The position numbers were made by a program, and so were the translations under genes. The notes beneath the pieces are model-generated. The model did not search any database. It worked only from the letters and a program-made list of their open reading frames with translations, and was not told the origin of the DNA. DNA of 29,036 bases from a virus. The stretch is from the IMG/VR virus record IMGVR_UViG_3300019360_000031, positions 1 through 29,036 of that record; one strand, 5' to 3'. Of the stretch, positions 14,713-22,799 are shown one piece after another; within the stretch, counting starts at the first letter, position 1, and every line of letters begins with the position of its first letter.

Positions 14713-15454
14713 GCTCGACCGGTTGATGCAGACGCCTCCTCCGCGTCGCCTCGCGGGCCCTACGCTGCCGCAACCCGCGACACCGCGTATTTCGCGGCCC
14801 GTCGATTCGCCGCCCGCCCCTTCACTTGATCGACCACAACCTTTACGCTGGATCGAGCGACCCACGACGCCGGCTTCTCTGCCGCGACAACCGCTGCCCG
14901 ATCAGACCGCCGTGACGCGACGCCAGCCTCTGGAGTTCGTCACGCGGCCCTCGGTTACGCCCGGCCCTCAACCCGCCTCTGCTTCGCCCTCGCCGACGCC
15001 AACGACAAGCCGCGAGCTGATGCCGTTTCCTGGCCCTACGCGGCCCGTGCAGCGATCCGCAACACCGCAGGCAGCCTCCGGCCCAACCGCGTCTCCTGCG
15101 TCGCAGCGTGGCCCACTGGTGGTCACTACGCTGCCTCGTCCCTCGCGTCCCCTCGTCTCACTCGAAGGCCCAGCGGCTACTGTGCGACGTGAATTGCCTC
15201 CGCTTTCGGGCCCGAATCCTCTCGACCCGCTCAACAGCCGCGAGCTGCTGACGGCCCTCGCCGGCATGCGGCCACGCGACACGACGAGTCCTTCGTCTCC
15301 CTCCGCAAGCATCGGGCCTGACACCGGTGTGTCCTACGCGAAGCAGGACGCGACGTGGTCGTGGAACGCCGCTGACGCGATCCGGCACGAGACGGACGCC
15401 TCGAACCCCTCGGTCCGTCTGCGAGTCCAGCAGCTGCCCTCCTCGAAGAAGTAA
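14645..15454 (+). CDS. Pro/Ser/Thr-rich disordered protein in the tape-measure position
   Basis: This protein of up to 269 residues is mostly proline, serine, threonine and alanine (for example PTLPQPATPRISRPVDSP and SASPSPTPTTSREL) with almost no predicted helix until the C-terminal 50 residues (TWSWNAADAIRHETDAS). No family is recognised. It sits directly after the chaperone pair, where tailed phages normally carry the long helical tape measure; it does not look like one. The start is uncertain: ATGs at 14645, 14666 and 14726 are in frame, and the last avoids overlap with the chaperone. It could be a virion linker or tail-tip component. The other frames over this stretch have no better protein. 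Confidence 0.6.
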   Translation: MPQPTESMPSEPSNASSVAWSAKLDRLMQTPPPRRLAGPTLPQPATPRISRPVDSPPAPSLDRPQPLRWIERPTTPASLPRQPLPDQTAVTRRQPLEFVTRPSVTPGPQPASASPSPTPTTSRELMPFPGPTRPVQRSATPQAASGPTASPASQRGPLVVTTLPRPSRPLVSLEGPAATVRRELPPLSGPNPLDPLNSRELLTALAGMRPRDTTSPSSPSASIGPDTGVSYAKQDATWSWNAADAIRHETDASNPSVRLRVQQLPSSKK

Positions 15455-15457
15455 CGC

Positions 15458-16930
15458 ATGTCCGTCTTCATCTACAACGGGATCGAGCTGAAGGACATCA
15501 GCATCCAGCGGTATCACCGCGAGCCGATCTACCACGGCCCAACGTACCTCTACACCCGCAACATCGTCCACGTTCGCGGCATCTACAACCCGGCGGCGAC
15601 CAGCTGGAACCTGCCCGGCAACTTCGGCCCGCCCGAGCTGTTCGCAGGTAAGAACGCCCCTACGACCGACCTGGCCATCCGCAACCACCTCCTCACGCCT
15701 CGCAAGCTCCTTCGCTGGTCCACAAGCAACCGGGCCGGCGACACGATCACGCTGCTGTTCTCGCCGCCCGTCGTCAACCTCCTCCAGGCGACGACCGACG
15801 CCAACAACGGGCCCACGCCTCTGAGCTGCGACGTGGTCAAGAACGCGGGAGATAAGACCTTCTGGGTTGACTTCGTGATTCAGACGGACCTGAACGAGTA
15901 CAGCCTGTTCGCCCAGAAACCGAACATCATCCTGTCACACCTGTGGCGGATGACGGACGACATCGACCAGGACTTCTTCACGACGCGGACAATCCAGGGA
16001 CAGCTGATCCTGCGGACAGATCGGCGTCTGGAGCTGAACGCGGTGCCCGATGAGTTCCGGGGCTGGATCTTCCACCCCGTGCCGACCAACTTCCAGCGGG
16101 AGTCGATCAACGTCACCGCCCTCGAAGATGGCAGCCGCCTCGACTACAAGATCGTGGACCGCGAAAAGGCGTCGAACATCGTCGCCCAGGGCGTAACCCG
16201 CATTACCGCGATCTACTCGCAGGGTCTGAAGAAGCCGTCGCATGAGGATGCGATCCGGGCTATCGGCGGTGCTGTTGTTGCGTCGGCCGCGAACATCACC
16301 GAGCTTGGCGGTAGAGCGGTTGGTGCGATTGGCGGCGGCTTCACGGGAAGTGCTCCTCTGAAGATCCTAGAGCAGTTCGGTAATCTCGGCGGTGCCATAG
16401 CCGCCGAGCAGATGCGATCCGGCTGGCGAATCGGTCAAGCAGTCGGCGACCAGGTGCCACGCTTCTATCACACCCTGAAGGTCGAGGTGTGGGGCAACCG
16501 TAACGCGAATCGAACCAATCTACAAAGCGTCGCTCGGCAGGTGCTGAACAAGAAGGTCGGTCAGCTCAACCTCGCCTTCGGTGGTCTGGACTACTCCGTC
16601 ACGCACGACCTGATGGGCAAGTATGTTCGCCTCGACGCTCAGCTCCTCAGCGGGCCAACGCAGGGGGCGATTGACCAGCTCTTCCGGGCGTTCAACGCAG
16701 GTGCCGCACGGCCCTTCGCCGTTCCCGACTTCAGCTTCGGCCCCGACGACGCGATCCCTGATATCACGAGCATCGTGCCCGTCGTCAACCCCGCCCCACC
16801 GAACGACAGCGGCTCACGCGGCACGTTCATCGGTCGCCTTGCCGCAAACGTCCTGCGAGACCATCAGACAAACCCGACGCAGCCCGCCGCCGCTCCCGAC
16901 TCCGCTTCTCGAACCCCCATCGGTATCTAA
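15458..16930 (+). CDS. Tail / virion structural protein, unknown family
   Basis: This 490-residue protein is beta-rich at its N-terminus (MSVFIYNGIELKDISIQRYH, then NIVHVRGIYNPAATSWNLPG). It has a central Ala/Gly-rich helical segment (residues about 265-325, GGAVVASAANITELGGRAVG) that could be amphipathic or insert in a membrane, and a Pro-rich C-terminus. No known domain is recognised. Position in the tail operon suggests a distal tail, tail-tip or internal virion protein. The glycine/alanine segment is the only part with any similarity in character to tape-measure or ejection proteins. It starts 3 bases after the previous gene and its stop overlaps the next start (TAATG). Confidence 0.7.
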   Translation: MSVFIYNGIELKDISIQRYHREPIYHGPTYLYTRNIVHVRGIYNPAATSWNLPGNFGPPELFAGKNAPTTDLAIRNHLLTPRKLLRWSTSNRAGDTITLLFSPPVVNLLQATTDANNGPTPLSCDVVKNAGDKTFWVDFVIQTDLNEYSLFAQKPNIILSHLWRMTDDIDQDFFTTRTIQGQLILRTDRRLELNAVPDEFRGWIFHPVPTNFQRESINVTALEDGSRLDYKIVDREKASNIVAQGVTRITAIYSQGLKKPSHEDAIRAIGGAVVASAANITELGGRAVGAIGGGFTGSAPLKILEQFGNLGGAIAAEQMRSGWRIGQAVGDQVPRFYHTLKVEVWGNRNANRTNLQSVARQVLNKKVGQLNLAFGGLDYSVTHDLMGKYVRLDAQLLSGPTQGAIDQLFRAFNAGAARPFAVPDFSFGPDDAIPDITSIVPVVNPAPPNDSGSRGTFIGRLAANVLRDHQTNPTQPAAAPDSASRTPIGI

Positions 16931-17433
16931 TGCCGCTCGGCTTCTCCGCTCAGCAGAACGAGGCTCCCTACGACCTGTACTCGGCGTCAATCGGCTACGG
17001 CTGGACCAGCGGCAAGCTCCAGATGCCGGTCGCGGCCCCGGTCGGCTCGGGAGCGAGGACCGCGTGCGAGCTGGTCCGCGTGCATCAGGCGTGCGGCGTG
17101 AAGACGGTGACGTGGGTAGCGGAGAGACGCGGGACGTGGCCTGAGGTGCCGGCACCGGAGCCTGACACGACCACACAGTGCCTGCGCTCGGCGGCGGTCA
17201 CGCCTTCGGTTCCGTCGCTCGCGGATGACGCGGTGACCCGGATCTATCGGATCACCGGCACCTACACCTACCTACTGCTGACACCGACGTATCCGGCGGA
17301 CGGCCTGCCGACAGGGGCGTTCCCCTACGAGACTGAGACGCTCGGCATGCATATCGTGCCAAGCTCGACGTTCACACAGAACGTGATTGGGGCCGGCTCG
17401 ACTCAACCGACACCGCCGTTGCAGCTCGGTTGA
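16930..17433 (+). CDS. Virion-associated protein, unknown family
   Basis: This 167-residue protein starts in the preceding stop codon (TAATG). It is beta-rich (DLYSASIGYGWTSGKLQMPV, ITGTYTYLLLTPTYPADGLP) with two or three cysteines. No domain is recognised. It probably belongs to the tail tip or baseplate because it is coupled to the upstream 490-residue gene. Its last 62 bases overlap, in opposite orientation, the 3' end of the reverse-strand YbjQ-like gene, which may cause transcriptional interference. Confidence 0.62.
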   Translation: MPLGFSAQQNEAPYDLYSASIGYGWTSGKLQMPVAAPVGSGARTACELVRVHQACGVKTVTWVAERRGTWPEVPAPEPDTTTQCLRSAAVTPSVPSLADDAVTRIYRITGTYTYLLLTPTYPADGLPTGAFPYETETLGMHIVPSSTFTQNVIGAGSTQPTPPLQLG

Positions 17434-17680
17434 TCCGTTCCAAGCGGACAGCGGTGCCGTTCATTACAACCCAGGCACTTCCACGTTCTCCACCAGTAAC
17501 AACATAGCGTACACCTAATACAGCGTCGGCTCCCAGCTCTCGGGCCCGTTGAAGCATGTTTTTGTAGACCGGGTCGCAGTCGCCTCCGCAACCGGCCATC
17601 GCATCCACGATGCCCAAATACTCCACGACCCGATATCCCTCCACGAAATCCGTCGTCGTCACGATCAGCTTCTGCTTCAT
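17372..17680 (-). CDS. YbjQ/UPF0145 (DUF74) family protein, reverse-strand accessory gene
   Basis: This 102-residue protein has the family hallmarks: the N-terminal VTTTDFVEGYRVVEYLGIV strand pair, a helix RARELGADAVLGVRY, and a final strand VVMNGTAVRL. UPF0145 proteins form pentameric rings and are annotated as putative heavy-metal binders; their function is unsettled. The ATG at 17680 has a strong GGGAGGAG ribosome binding site. The gene points against the tail operon, 27 bases from the next forward gene, and is less GC-rich than its surroundings, so it looks like a moron gained by transfer. The CGGDCD segment adds two cysteines that could bind metal. The last ~20 residues overlap the opposite gene and may be unstructured. 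Confidence 0.8.
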   Translation of the reverse strand: MKQKLIVTTTDFVEGYRVVEYLGIVDAMAGCGGDCDPVYKNMLQRARELGADAVLGVRYVVTGGERGSAWVVMNGTAVRLERINRAATAVSVESSRPQSRSV

Positions 17681-17707
17681 CGTTCTCCTCCCTCATAGGT
17701 TCGCTCA

Positions 17708-19090
17708 ATGACCATCGCTCTGACCGGCACCGGCGGCTTGTTCACTCGCGTCGGCCGCTGCGGCGGCTTGCTGAACGCGATCAACGCCTTTCGCGGCACC
17801 GCCAATCTCTCCGCCGCTTCCATCGTATCCATCGGCACCGGCATTGACAACGTCGAGGCCCAATTCGCCTCGACCAACCAGCAGCTCGTGGACGCTCTCT
17901 ACGCCGCACGCAACAGCCATCGTCTGGCCCACTCCCAGCTCGCTACCTACCTCCAGGGCCTGTCGCAGCAGGTCGTCGTGACGATGGCCGACGACGACGT
18001 TCGCCTGGTCACGAAGTCGCTTTCTGCCGCTCTGGAGACGCTCATCTCGCAGATGACGGCCGCGTCCGCGTCGGTCCCGCGTCCCACGGTCTCGGTCGGC
18101 ACGATCACCGCCGGCTCGTCCAACGCCGGCAACGGGGCCTGCGTCGCCTCGATCACCGGCAAGACCGGCGTGCAGCGTGACTACGTCTTCGCTGAGAACA
18201 TCGACCTGACCGTCACGTCCGACTCGGCCCTCGGTGCCACGCAGGGCCGCGAGCCGCTTTCGCTGCTCGGCGACGCCGCCCAGGCCGATCCGCTGTGGTT
18301 CGAGTGGGAGGATGGCTCTGGTGCCTCGGCGACACTAAACGCCGTCGATGCGGCGGAGGATGCCGGGACGAACCTCTTGACCAACGGCGATTTCGAGACG
18401 TTCAGCGTCGCCAACACGCCCGACAACTTCTCGATCCTCGACGGCACCGCCGGAACCCATATCTTCTCCGCAGGCAGCTCCGACGCCTACGCCGGATCGA
18501 ACGGCCTCAAGTACACCGGCAACGGATCGACCAACCCGAGCATCGCCCAGACGTTCAATCTCTCCGGCACCGGGACCGCTGGTCGGCTCCTGCCTAACAC
18601 CGTGTACGCCTTCAACTGCTGGCTCAAGAAGTCAGCGACCGCGACCGGCATCTTGGCTATCGAGCTGGTAGACGGTAGTAACGCGATTATCGCCGACGAC
18701 GCGACCACGAACAACGCTCTGACGAAGGACATCTCGACCCTCACGACCAGCTTCGCCGCGTTCAACGGCTTCTTCCGCACGCCTCGCAACCTGCCCTCGA
18801 CCGTCAAGCTCCGCATCCGGACCTCGACGGCGATCAACAGCGGCCAGTCGGTCTTTCTCGACCACGCGGCGATGTGTGCCGCGAATGAGGCATATACCGG
18901 CGGGCCCTACGTCGCGGTGTTCAGCGGCAGCTCGCGGTTCGTGAAGGGCGATACCTTCGTGATCCCGATCAACAACAACTACGGCTCCGGTTGGCAGCGA
19001 CTCGCCGAGAGGTTCTTTGGTATGCGAACTCTCGGCCTCCAGCTCCCGTCGAGTGCCTCGCCTACGATCTCCGACTCCCTCATCGCGTAG
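17708..19090 (+). CDS. Virion protein with carbohydrate-binding-like (CBM4/9-type) domain
   Basis: This 460-residue protein has a helical N-terminus (residues about 1-115, SIGTGIDNVEAQFASTNQQL), a short beta linker, and from residue about 222 a jelly-roll-like domain opening NLLTNGDFETFSVANTPDNF and continuing SDAYAGSNGLKYTGNGS, LLPNTVYAFNCWLK and VKLRIRTSTAINSGQSVFLD. The N-G-D-F-E start and the following strands are typical of CBM4/9-like modules on phage virions, which bind host glycans. A C-terminal NNYGSGWQRLAERFFGMRTL segment follows. It is likely a tail-tip or capsid-surface adhesin. It is followed directly by a strong bidirectional terminator. Confidence 0.72.
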   Translation: MTIALTGTGGLFTRVGRCGGLLNAINAFRGTANLSAASIVSIGTGIDNVEAQFASTNQQLVDALYAARNSHRLAHSQLATYLQGLSQQVVVTMADDDVRLVTKSLSAALETLISQMTAASASVPRPTVSVGTITAGSSNAGNGACVASITGKTGVQRDYVFAENIDLTVTSDSALGATQGREPLSLLGDAAQADPLWFEWEDGSGASATLNAVDAAEDAGTNLLTNGDFETFSVANTPDNFSILDGTAGTHIFSAGSSDAYAGSNGLKYTGNGSTNPSIAQTFNLSGTGTAGRLLPNTVYAFNCWLKKSATATGILAIELVDGSNAIIADDATTNNALTKDISTLTTSFAAFNGFFRTPRNLPSTVKLRIRTSTAINSGQSVFLDHAAMCAANEAYTGGPYVAVFSGSSRFVKGDTFVIPINNNYGSGWQRLAERFFGMRTLGLQLPSSASPTISDSLIA

Positions 19091-19100
19091 ACCGCTAACG

Positions 19101-19135
19101 CAGCAGGCCGTCAGCTTGAAGCTGACGGCCTGCTG
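19101..19135. terminator. 17-bp perfect hairpin between convergent genes
   Basis: CAGCAGGCCGTCAGCTT (19101-19117) and its exact complement (19119-19135) surround a single G. It sits between a forward gene ending at 19090 and reverse genes ending at 19162, and so fits a bidirectional terminator, although no long T-run follows. Its core AGGCCGTCAG/CTGACGGCCT recurs in the hairpin at 28772-28838. Confidence 0.8.
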
Positions 19136-19161
19136 ATTCGCGGTATCCGAATTCACCGCAA

Positions 19162-19515
19162 TCAAACCCAACCTCGGTAGCAGTATTTGTCCGGATCGAC
19201 ACCGACAACCTGCAACACCGCCTTGAGCGTCTCACGCTCGAACAGCTGGACCACGCGAGGCTCGAACCCCCAAGGACCGCCCAGCCGCTTCTCGGTCGTA
19301 GGCAGGACCGAACCGAGGGCCGCGATCTGCTCCGGGGTCGCGTACCGCAGGTACGTCAGCTCGACGGCCGCTCCCAACCTCTCCGCCACGTCTTGCCGCT
19401 CCTTGACCGCGTCGGTGGCCACCAGCAGCTCCTCCAGCGTGACGTGCTTGAGAATCCTCGGCTTCGCGGCTGCGGCCCACAGTCGCAATCGCGGATGCAG
19501 TTTCTTCTTGCTCAT
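19162..19515 (-). CDS. Hypothetical protein, reverse-strand island
   Basis: This 117-residue helical protein starts with a basic stretch (MSKKKLHPRLRLWAAAAKPR) and continues HVTLEELLVATDAVKERQDV and ATPEQIAALGSVLPTTEKRL. No family is recognised and there is no signal peptide. It has a clear ribosome binding site (AGGAGA) upstream of the ATG at 19515 and follows the other reverse gene by 12 bases, so the two form an operon read against the tail genes. The basic N-terminus may bind nucleic acid. It ends just before the hairpin at 19101-19135. Confidence 0.62.
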   Translation of the reverse strand: MSKKKLHPRLRLWAAAAKPRILKHVTLEELLVATDAVKERQDVAERLGAAVELTYLRYATPEQIAALGSVLPTTEKRLGGPWGFEPRVVQLFERETLKAVLQVVGVDPDKYCYRGWV

Positions 19516-19527
19516 AATCTTCTCCTG

Positions 19528-19743
19528 TTAGAGTCTCTCCGGCATCTTGTTCGCCGCCTGCATGATCAGTCTCGCCGCTCGCCGCCAGATCGCTGCTAAC
19601 GATCTGTCCTGCCAGTTATCCTCCAGATGCATCGCCTTCTCTTCGCAGATGTCGCCGATCAGCCGCAGAAGCGTAACAGTGCCAAGTGAGTCGATCATCC
19701 CTTCCACCTGCTCCCGATCCTGCGGCGTGACGGTCTCTTTCAT
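19528..19743 (-). CDS. Small hypothetical protein, reverse-strand island
   Basis: This 71-residue helical protein (MKETVTPQDREQVEGMIDSL, then IGDICEEKAMHLEDNWQDRS, then WRRAARLIMQAANKMPERL) has a strong GAGGAGGA ribosome binding site. It resembles small helical proteins common in phage early regions that carry the pattern EKA-x2-L-x2-NWQD, but no function is attached to them. It is the first gene of the two-gene reverse operon, which would be read from a promoter in the 90-base gap 19744-19833. The base composition is less GC-rich than the flanking fibre genes. Confidence 0.65.
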   Translation of the reverse strand: MKETVTPQDREQVEGMIDSLGTVTLLRLIGDICEEKAMHLEDNWQDRSLAAIWRRAARLIMQAANKMPERL

Positions 19744-19833
19744 AACCCGGTCCTCCTCGTTCGAGTAACGGAATCGCCAGGTCTCTAATCTCGCAGCTTC
19801 GCGTATGAAGCGCTAGCTCAGTAGGTCGTGTAT
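19744..19833. promoter_or_regulatory. Divergent intergenic region
   Basis: This gap separates the reverse two-gene island from the forward fibre genes and should hold promoters for both directions, but I cannot assign clear -35/-10 pairs. GCTTC and GAAGC (19797-19812 area) form a short inverted repeat. AGGT at 19823-19826 may be the ribosome binding site of the next gene. Confidence 0.35.
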
Positions 19834-21027
19834 ATGGCCGCTAACGTCCCTGTTAAAACCGACGCCGTCACGATTATCGACCAGCTCATCTTCGAGTCGG
19901 TGACGGTCGGTGCTACGACGGGCAAAGCCGGCTACTCGAAGATCGGCTTCGGTGCGGACGGCTCCTTCACGCTGATCTCCGCTTCGGCGGGCCTACCTGT
20001 CGCTCAGCAAGGCACCTGGACCGTTGGCGTCAGCGGCTCCGTCACCATCGCGGACGGCGGCGGCTCGATTACCGTCGATGATGGCGGGACGACGCTCTCG
20101 ATTGACGACGGCGGCGGCTCCATCACCGTGGACGGCTCCGTCACGGTCAGTGGCACGGTCGCGGTCTCGGGCGTCGTGGATGTGACGCCCGCGTCACCCG
20201 CCGCGAACGACTACTTGCCCGTTCGCCTGACGAACGGCTCGGCGTTCGACCCGACCCTAACTGTGGCCGGCACCGTCACCGCGAACGCGGGCACCGGCAC
20301 CTTCGTCATCGGCGACGGCGGCGGCTCGATCACGGTCGATGGGTCCGTGAGCATCTCCGGCACCGTGACCGTGGACAGCGAGCTACCCGCTGCTGCCGCA
20401 CTCGCGGACAACACCAGCAACCCCGCCTGTCCGGCTGTCGGATCGTTCCTTATGGTCTGGGACGGCTCAACGTGGGATCGCGGCAAAGGCGACTCGACCG
20501 ATGGCGTGCTGGTGAACCTCGGTGCCAACAATGATGTTACCTGCTCACAGACCGGCACCTGGAACATCGGCACCGTTACCTCAATCACGAACGCCGTCAC
20601 CGTCGTGGGCAGTGCGGCCGAGGATGCCGCCCTCTCCGGCAATCCGGTTCGGATGGGCGTGCGTGCGTCCTACGCCGAGCCAACAGCTATGTCAGCGGAC
20701 GGCGATGTCGTGAGCCCGTGGGCGGATCGACGCGGTCGCCTGATCACGAAGAAGCAGGCGGGCACCGGCACGCAGACCAGCGTCGGCGACAGCACCTCGA
20801 ACGTCACCTTGCTCGCGGCCAACACGCAGCGGCTTGGTGCGTCGATCTACAACGACAGCTCCGCTACGCTCTATGTCCGGTTCGCGGCGACGGCGACGAC
20901 CAGCAACTTCAGCGTGAAGCTCTTCCCCGACGACTACTGCGAAGTGCCGAGCGGCTACACCGGCATCATCGACGGACTCTGGTCCAGCGACGCCGGCGGC
21001 AATGCTCGCGTCACGGAGTACACCTAG
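19834..21027 (+). CDS. Fibre/spike-type virion protein with beta repeats
   Basis: From the ATG at 19834 the protein has about 397 residues. Residues about 60-190 are short beta repeats rich in Gly, Val, Thr and Ser: three copies of DGGGSITVD and several GSVTVSGTV-type units, the pattern of a beta-helical or elongated fibre shaft. The C-terminal part (residues about 230-397) holds a globular-looking domain (ADRRGRLITKKQAGTGTQTS, then SIYNDSSATLYVRFAATATT, ending WSSDAGGNARVTEYT). This end pattern is common in virion proteins of head fibres and tail spikes. A GTG at 19828 could add two residues. It overlaps the next gene by one base. Confidence 0.68.
   Translation: MAANVPVKTDAVTIIDQLIFESVTVGATTGKAGYSKIGFGADGSFTLISASAGLPVAQQGTWTVGVSGSVTIADGGGSITVDDGGTTLSIDDGGGSITVDGSVTVSGTVAVSGVVDVTPASPAANDYLPVRLTNGSAFDPTLTVAGTVTANAGTGTFVIGDGGGSITVDGSVSISGTVTVDSELPAAAALADNTSNPACPAVGSFLMVWDGSTWDRGKGDSTDGVLVNLGANNDVTCSQTGTWNIGTVTSITNAVTVVGSAAEDAALSGNPVRMGVRASYAEPTAMSADGDVVSPWADRRGRLITKKQAGTGTQTSVGDSTSNVTLLAANTQRLGASIYNDSSATLYVRFAATATTSNFSVKLFPDDYCEVPSGYTGIIDGLWSSDAGGNARVTEYT
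20053..20340 (+). repeat. Three in-frame copies of a 27-bp repeat (DGGGSITVD)
   Basis: Copies lie at 20053-20079, 20107-20133 and 20314-20340, each beginning GACGGCGGCGGCTC and differing at a few third positions. They build the beta-repeat shaft of the fibre-like protein and could recombine to change its length. Confidence 0.8.
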
Positions 21028-22040
21028 TGCCTTTGTATCGTGCCCCTCTGGTTGACCGGCTGCGTGTGAAGAACACGTCGGGTGCGACTGCCGCCGCGAA
21101 GGACTGCGGCTACATCGACGCTGCCGGCGAGTACAAGACCACGACCAGCTCTCGGCTCTTCGCTAACTGGTGTGTCGTCCTGGTCGGTGGAGCGGATAAC
21201 GGCGATATCTACGTGGCTCGTCGCGGTCGCGTCGTCGTGAAGTACACCGGCACCGCACCCTCTGCGGGTCACTTCCTGAGCCTCTCAACGACGGCGGGCC
21301 AGTCACAACGCGAGACCACGATCAGGCCCGAGATTTTCGCCGTTTGCCTTGCGGCCGGATCAGGCGGCGTTGTGGAGGTGCTGTTGCTCTGTAACCGCTG
21401 CTACATGCCGTGGTCCAGCAGCAGCGAAATCTGGCGTGTCGATGCGGGCAGCGACACGCTCTGGACCGGCACCATCAACGGCAGTCCGTCTGCGACCCTG
21501 GTCGATACGACCACCTCGACCGGGGCCTTGGATTGCTTCAAGGAGTCGGCTTCGAGCGGGAACTCCTTGTGCAAGCCGGTGTTGTTCAACTCGACACGAT
21601 CCACGAGCCGTCTCGTGACTGCGGTGGACACCGGCACCGGCGAGATCACGACACAGAACACCTCCGACGCCTGGGCCAGCGGCGACAGCTTGACGATCAA
21701 GAGCCAGACCAACACGGAGACGATCTCGTTCGGTGGCCAAGTTTTTATCGACCTCGACGGCTCGGGCTCTTTCGACGGCCTCGACGTGTTGGCCACGATG
21801 TATTTGTTTGGGACCGGTCTTGACTCTAATTTTTCCGGCGGTGTTGGCCTGCATCCCTTTGAAGCCTACGCCGGGCCGAAGCACCAGGTGTTCCAGCCAT
21901 TCACCGACGCGGAAACTTATATCGGCACGGTCCAGGTGCCGCTGATCGGCCGCAAATTCACGTATTGCTGCGACGCTTCGGGGGCGGCTGCGGCCACTTA
22001 CCTGTTCCGCATCCTCGGCACCCTGAGGGCCTCTCCCTGA
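21027..22040 (+). CDS. Virion/tail fibre-associated protein, unknown family
   Basis: I start this 337-residue protein at the GTG in TAGTG (21027), where it overlaps the previous stop. The frame is open upstream but that part lies inside the previous gene and is Arg/His-rich. The sequence is beta-rich: PLYRAPLVDRLRVKNTSGAT, NGDIYVARRGRVVVKYTGTA, SLTIKSQTNTETISFGGQVF and YIGTVQVPLIGRKFTYCCDA. A DLDGSGSFDGLD segment (residues about 244-255) resembles a calcium-binding DxDGxGxxD loop such as in dockerin or EF-hand-like sites. It probably forms part of a fibre or host-binding assembly with its neighbours. No family is recognised. Confidence 0.65.
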   Translation: MPLYRAPLVDRLRVKNTSGATAAAKDCGYIDAAGEYKTTTSSRLFANWCVVLVGGADNGDIYVARRGRVVVKYTGTAPSAGHFLSLSTTAGQSQRETTIRPEIFAVCLAAGSGGVVEVLLLCNRCYMPWSSSSEIWRVDAGSDTLWTGTINGSPSATLVDTTTSTGALDCFKESASSGNSLCKPVLFNSTRSTSRLVTAVDTGTGEITTQNTSDAWASGDSLTIKSQTNTETISFGGQVFIDLDGSGSFDGLDVLATMYLFGTGLDSNFSGGVGLHPFEAYAGPKHQVFQPFTDAETYIGTVQVPLIGRKFTYCCDASGAAAATYLFRILGTLRASP

Positions 22041-22519
22041 TGGCCGCGACGGCGACAATCCTCGACCTGACGACGCGTAACGTCTTCGGCTACCAGGACC
22101 GTTACGCTCTGGTTCTGCTGGCTGACGGCGGCGTGCAACGCCTCATGGGTGTCGGCGGCATACCGGCGGCAGGCGACGCCCAAGCGTATCTCGATACTCG
22201 GGCCGACGCTCTGTTCGCCCAGGCCGCGACCCAAGGCACGCCTTACGACGCGACCGCCGCGACCGCTGACATCGACGCCGCCAAACGGCTGTACGACCGC
22301 CGTGACCTCACAGCGAGAGCCTTGCGAGCCGTCGTGCTGACCTCGCTGGACGAGATCAACACGTTGCGGTCGTGGATCGCGGGATTCAAAACCGAAGTCG
22401 CCGCCGCGAGCAGCCTCGCCGATCTCAAGACCCGCGTCGCCGGTCTTCCGAATACACCGCCTCGCACAGCGGCACAAGCACGCACGACCGTCCGGTCCCA
22501 TCTCGACGCAGGCGACTGA
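22040..22519 (+). CDS. Hypothetical tail-region protein
   Basis: This 159-residue protein starts in TGATG at 22040. It has an N-terminal beta part (LTTRNVFGYQDRYALVLLAD) and a helical remainder (AAKRLYDRRDLTARALRAVV, then SLDEINTLRSWIAGFKTEVA). The final part, SLADLKTRVAGLPNTPPRTA, is similar in type to a small domain often fused to or placed after phage fibre proteins. The function is unknown. It is translationally coupled to the preceding gene. Confidence 0.65.
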   Translation: MAATATILDLTTRNVFGYQDRYALVLLADGGVQRLMGVGGIPAAGDAQAYLDTRADALFAQAATQGTPYDATAATADIDAAKRLYDRRDLTARALRAVVLTSLDEINTLRSWIAGFKTEVAAASSLADLKTRVAGLPNTPPRTAAQARTTVRSHLDAGD

Positions 22520-22547
22520 GCCCGTCTCCCCAAACACCACGCCCCAC

Positions 22548-22799
22548 ATGCCCACGCCCCAACAATGTCTCTCGTATACGCCGTCCACCGAGCCGATCCG
22601 CCAAGGCCGACTCGGCGACTTCATCTCCTGGCTCGTGCCCCGCGACCGGGCCCGTGCCAACCCGGCCACGCTCGACAAGCAGACGCAACGGCGAGCCAGC
22701 GACAAGATCGCCGGAGCCAAACGCAAGCACGAGGCAGAGCGAGAGACGACGCCTGAACGGCTGCCGCCGACGCGTCGCCCCCCCACGACCATCCGATGA
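22548..22799 (+). CDS. Small basic hypothetical protein
   Basis: This 83-residue protein contains a short hydrophobic segment (LGDFISWLVPRDRARAN) followed by a strongly basic helix (KQTQRRASDKIAGAKRKHEA) and an Arg/Pro tail. No family is recognised. It lies 28 bases after the preceding gene with no obvious ribosome binding site and its stop overlaps the next start (ATGA at 22796-22799). The coupling to the next gene argues that it is real. It could be a nucleic-acid-binding or assembly-factor protein. Confidence 0.5.
   Translation: MPTPQQCLSYTPSTEPIRQGRLGDFISWLVPRDRARANPATLDKQTQRRASDKIAGAKRKHEAERETTPERLPPTRRPPTTIR

Noticed and set aside
19811-19830. TAGCTCAGTAGGT resembles the D-arm of a tRNA gene
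   Set aside because: No acceptor stem, anticodon arm or T-arm (GGTTCRA) can be folded around it, and the bases run into a coding start.
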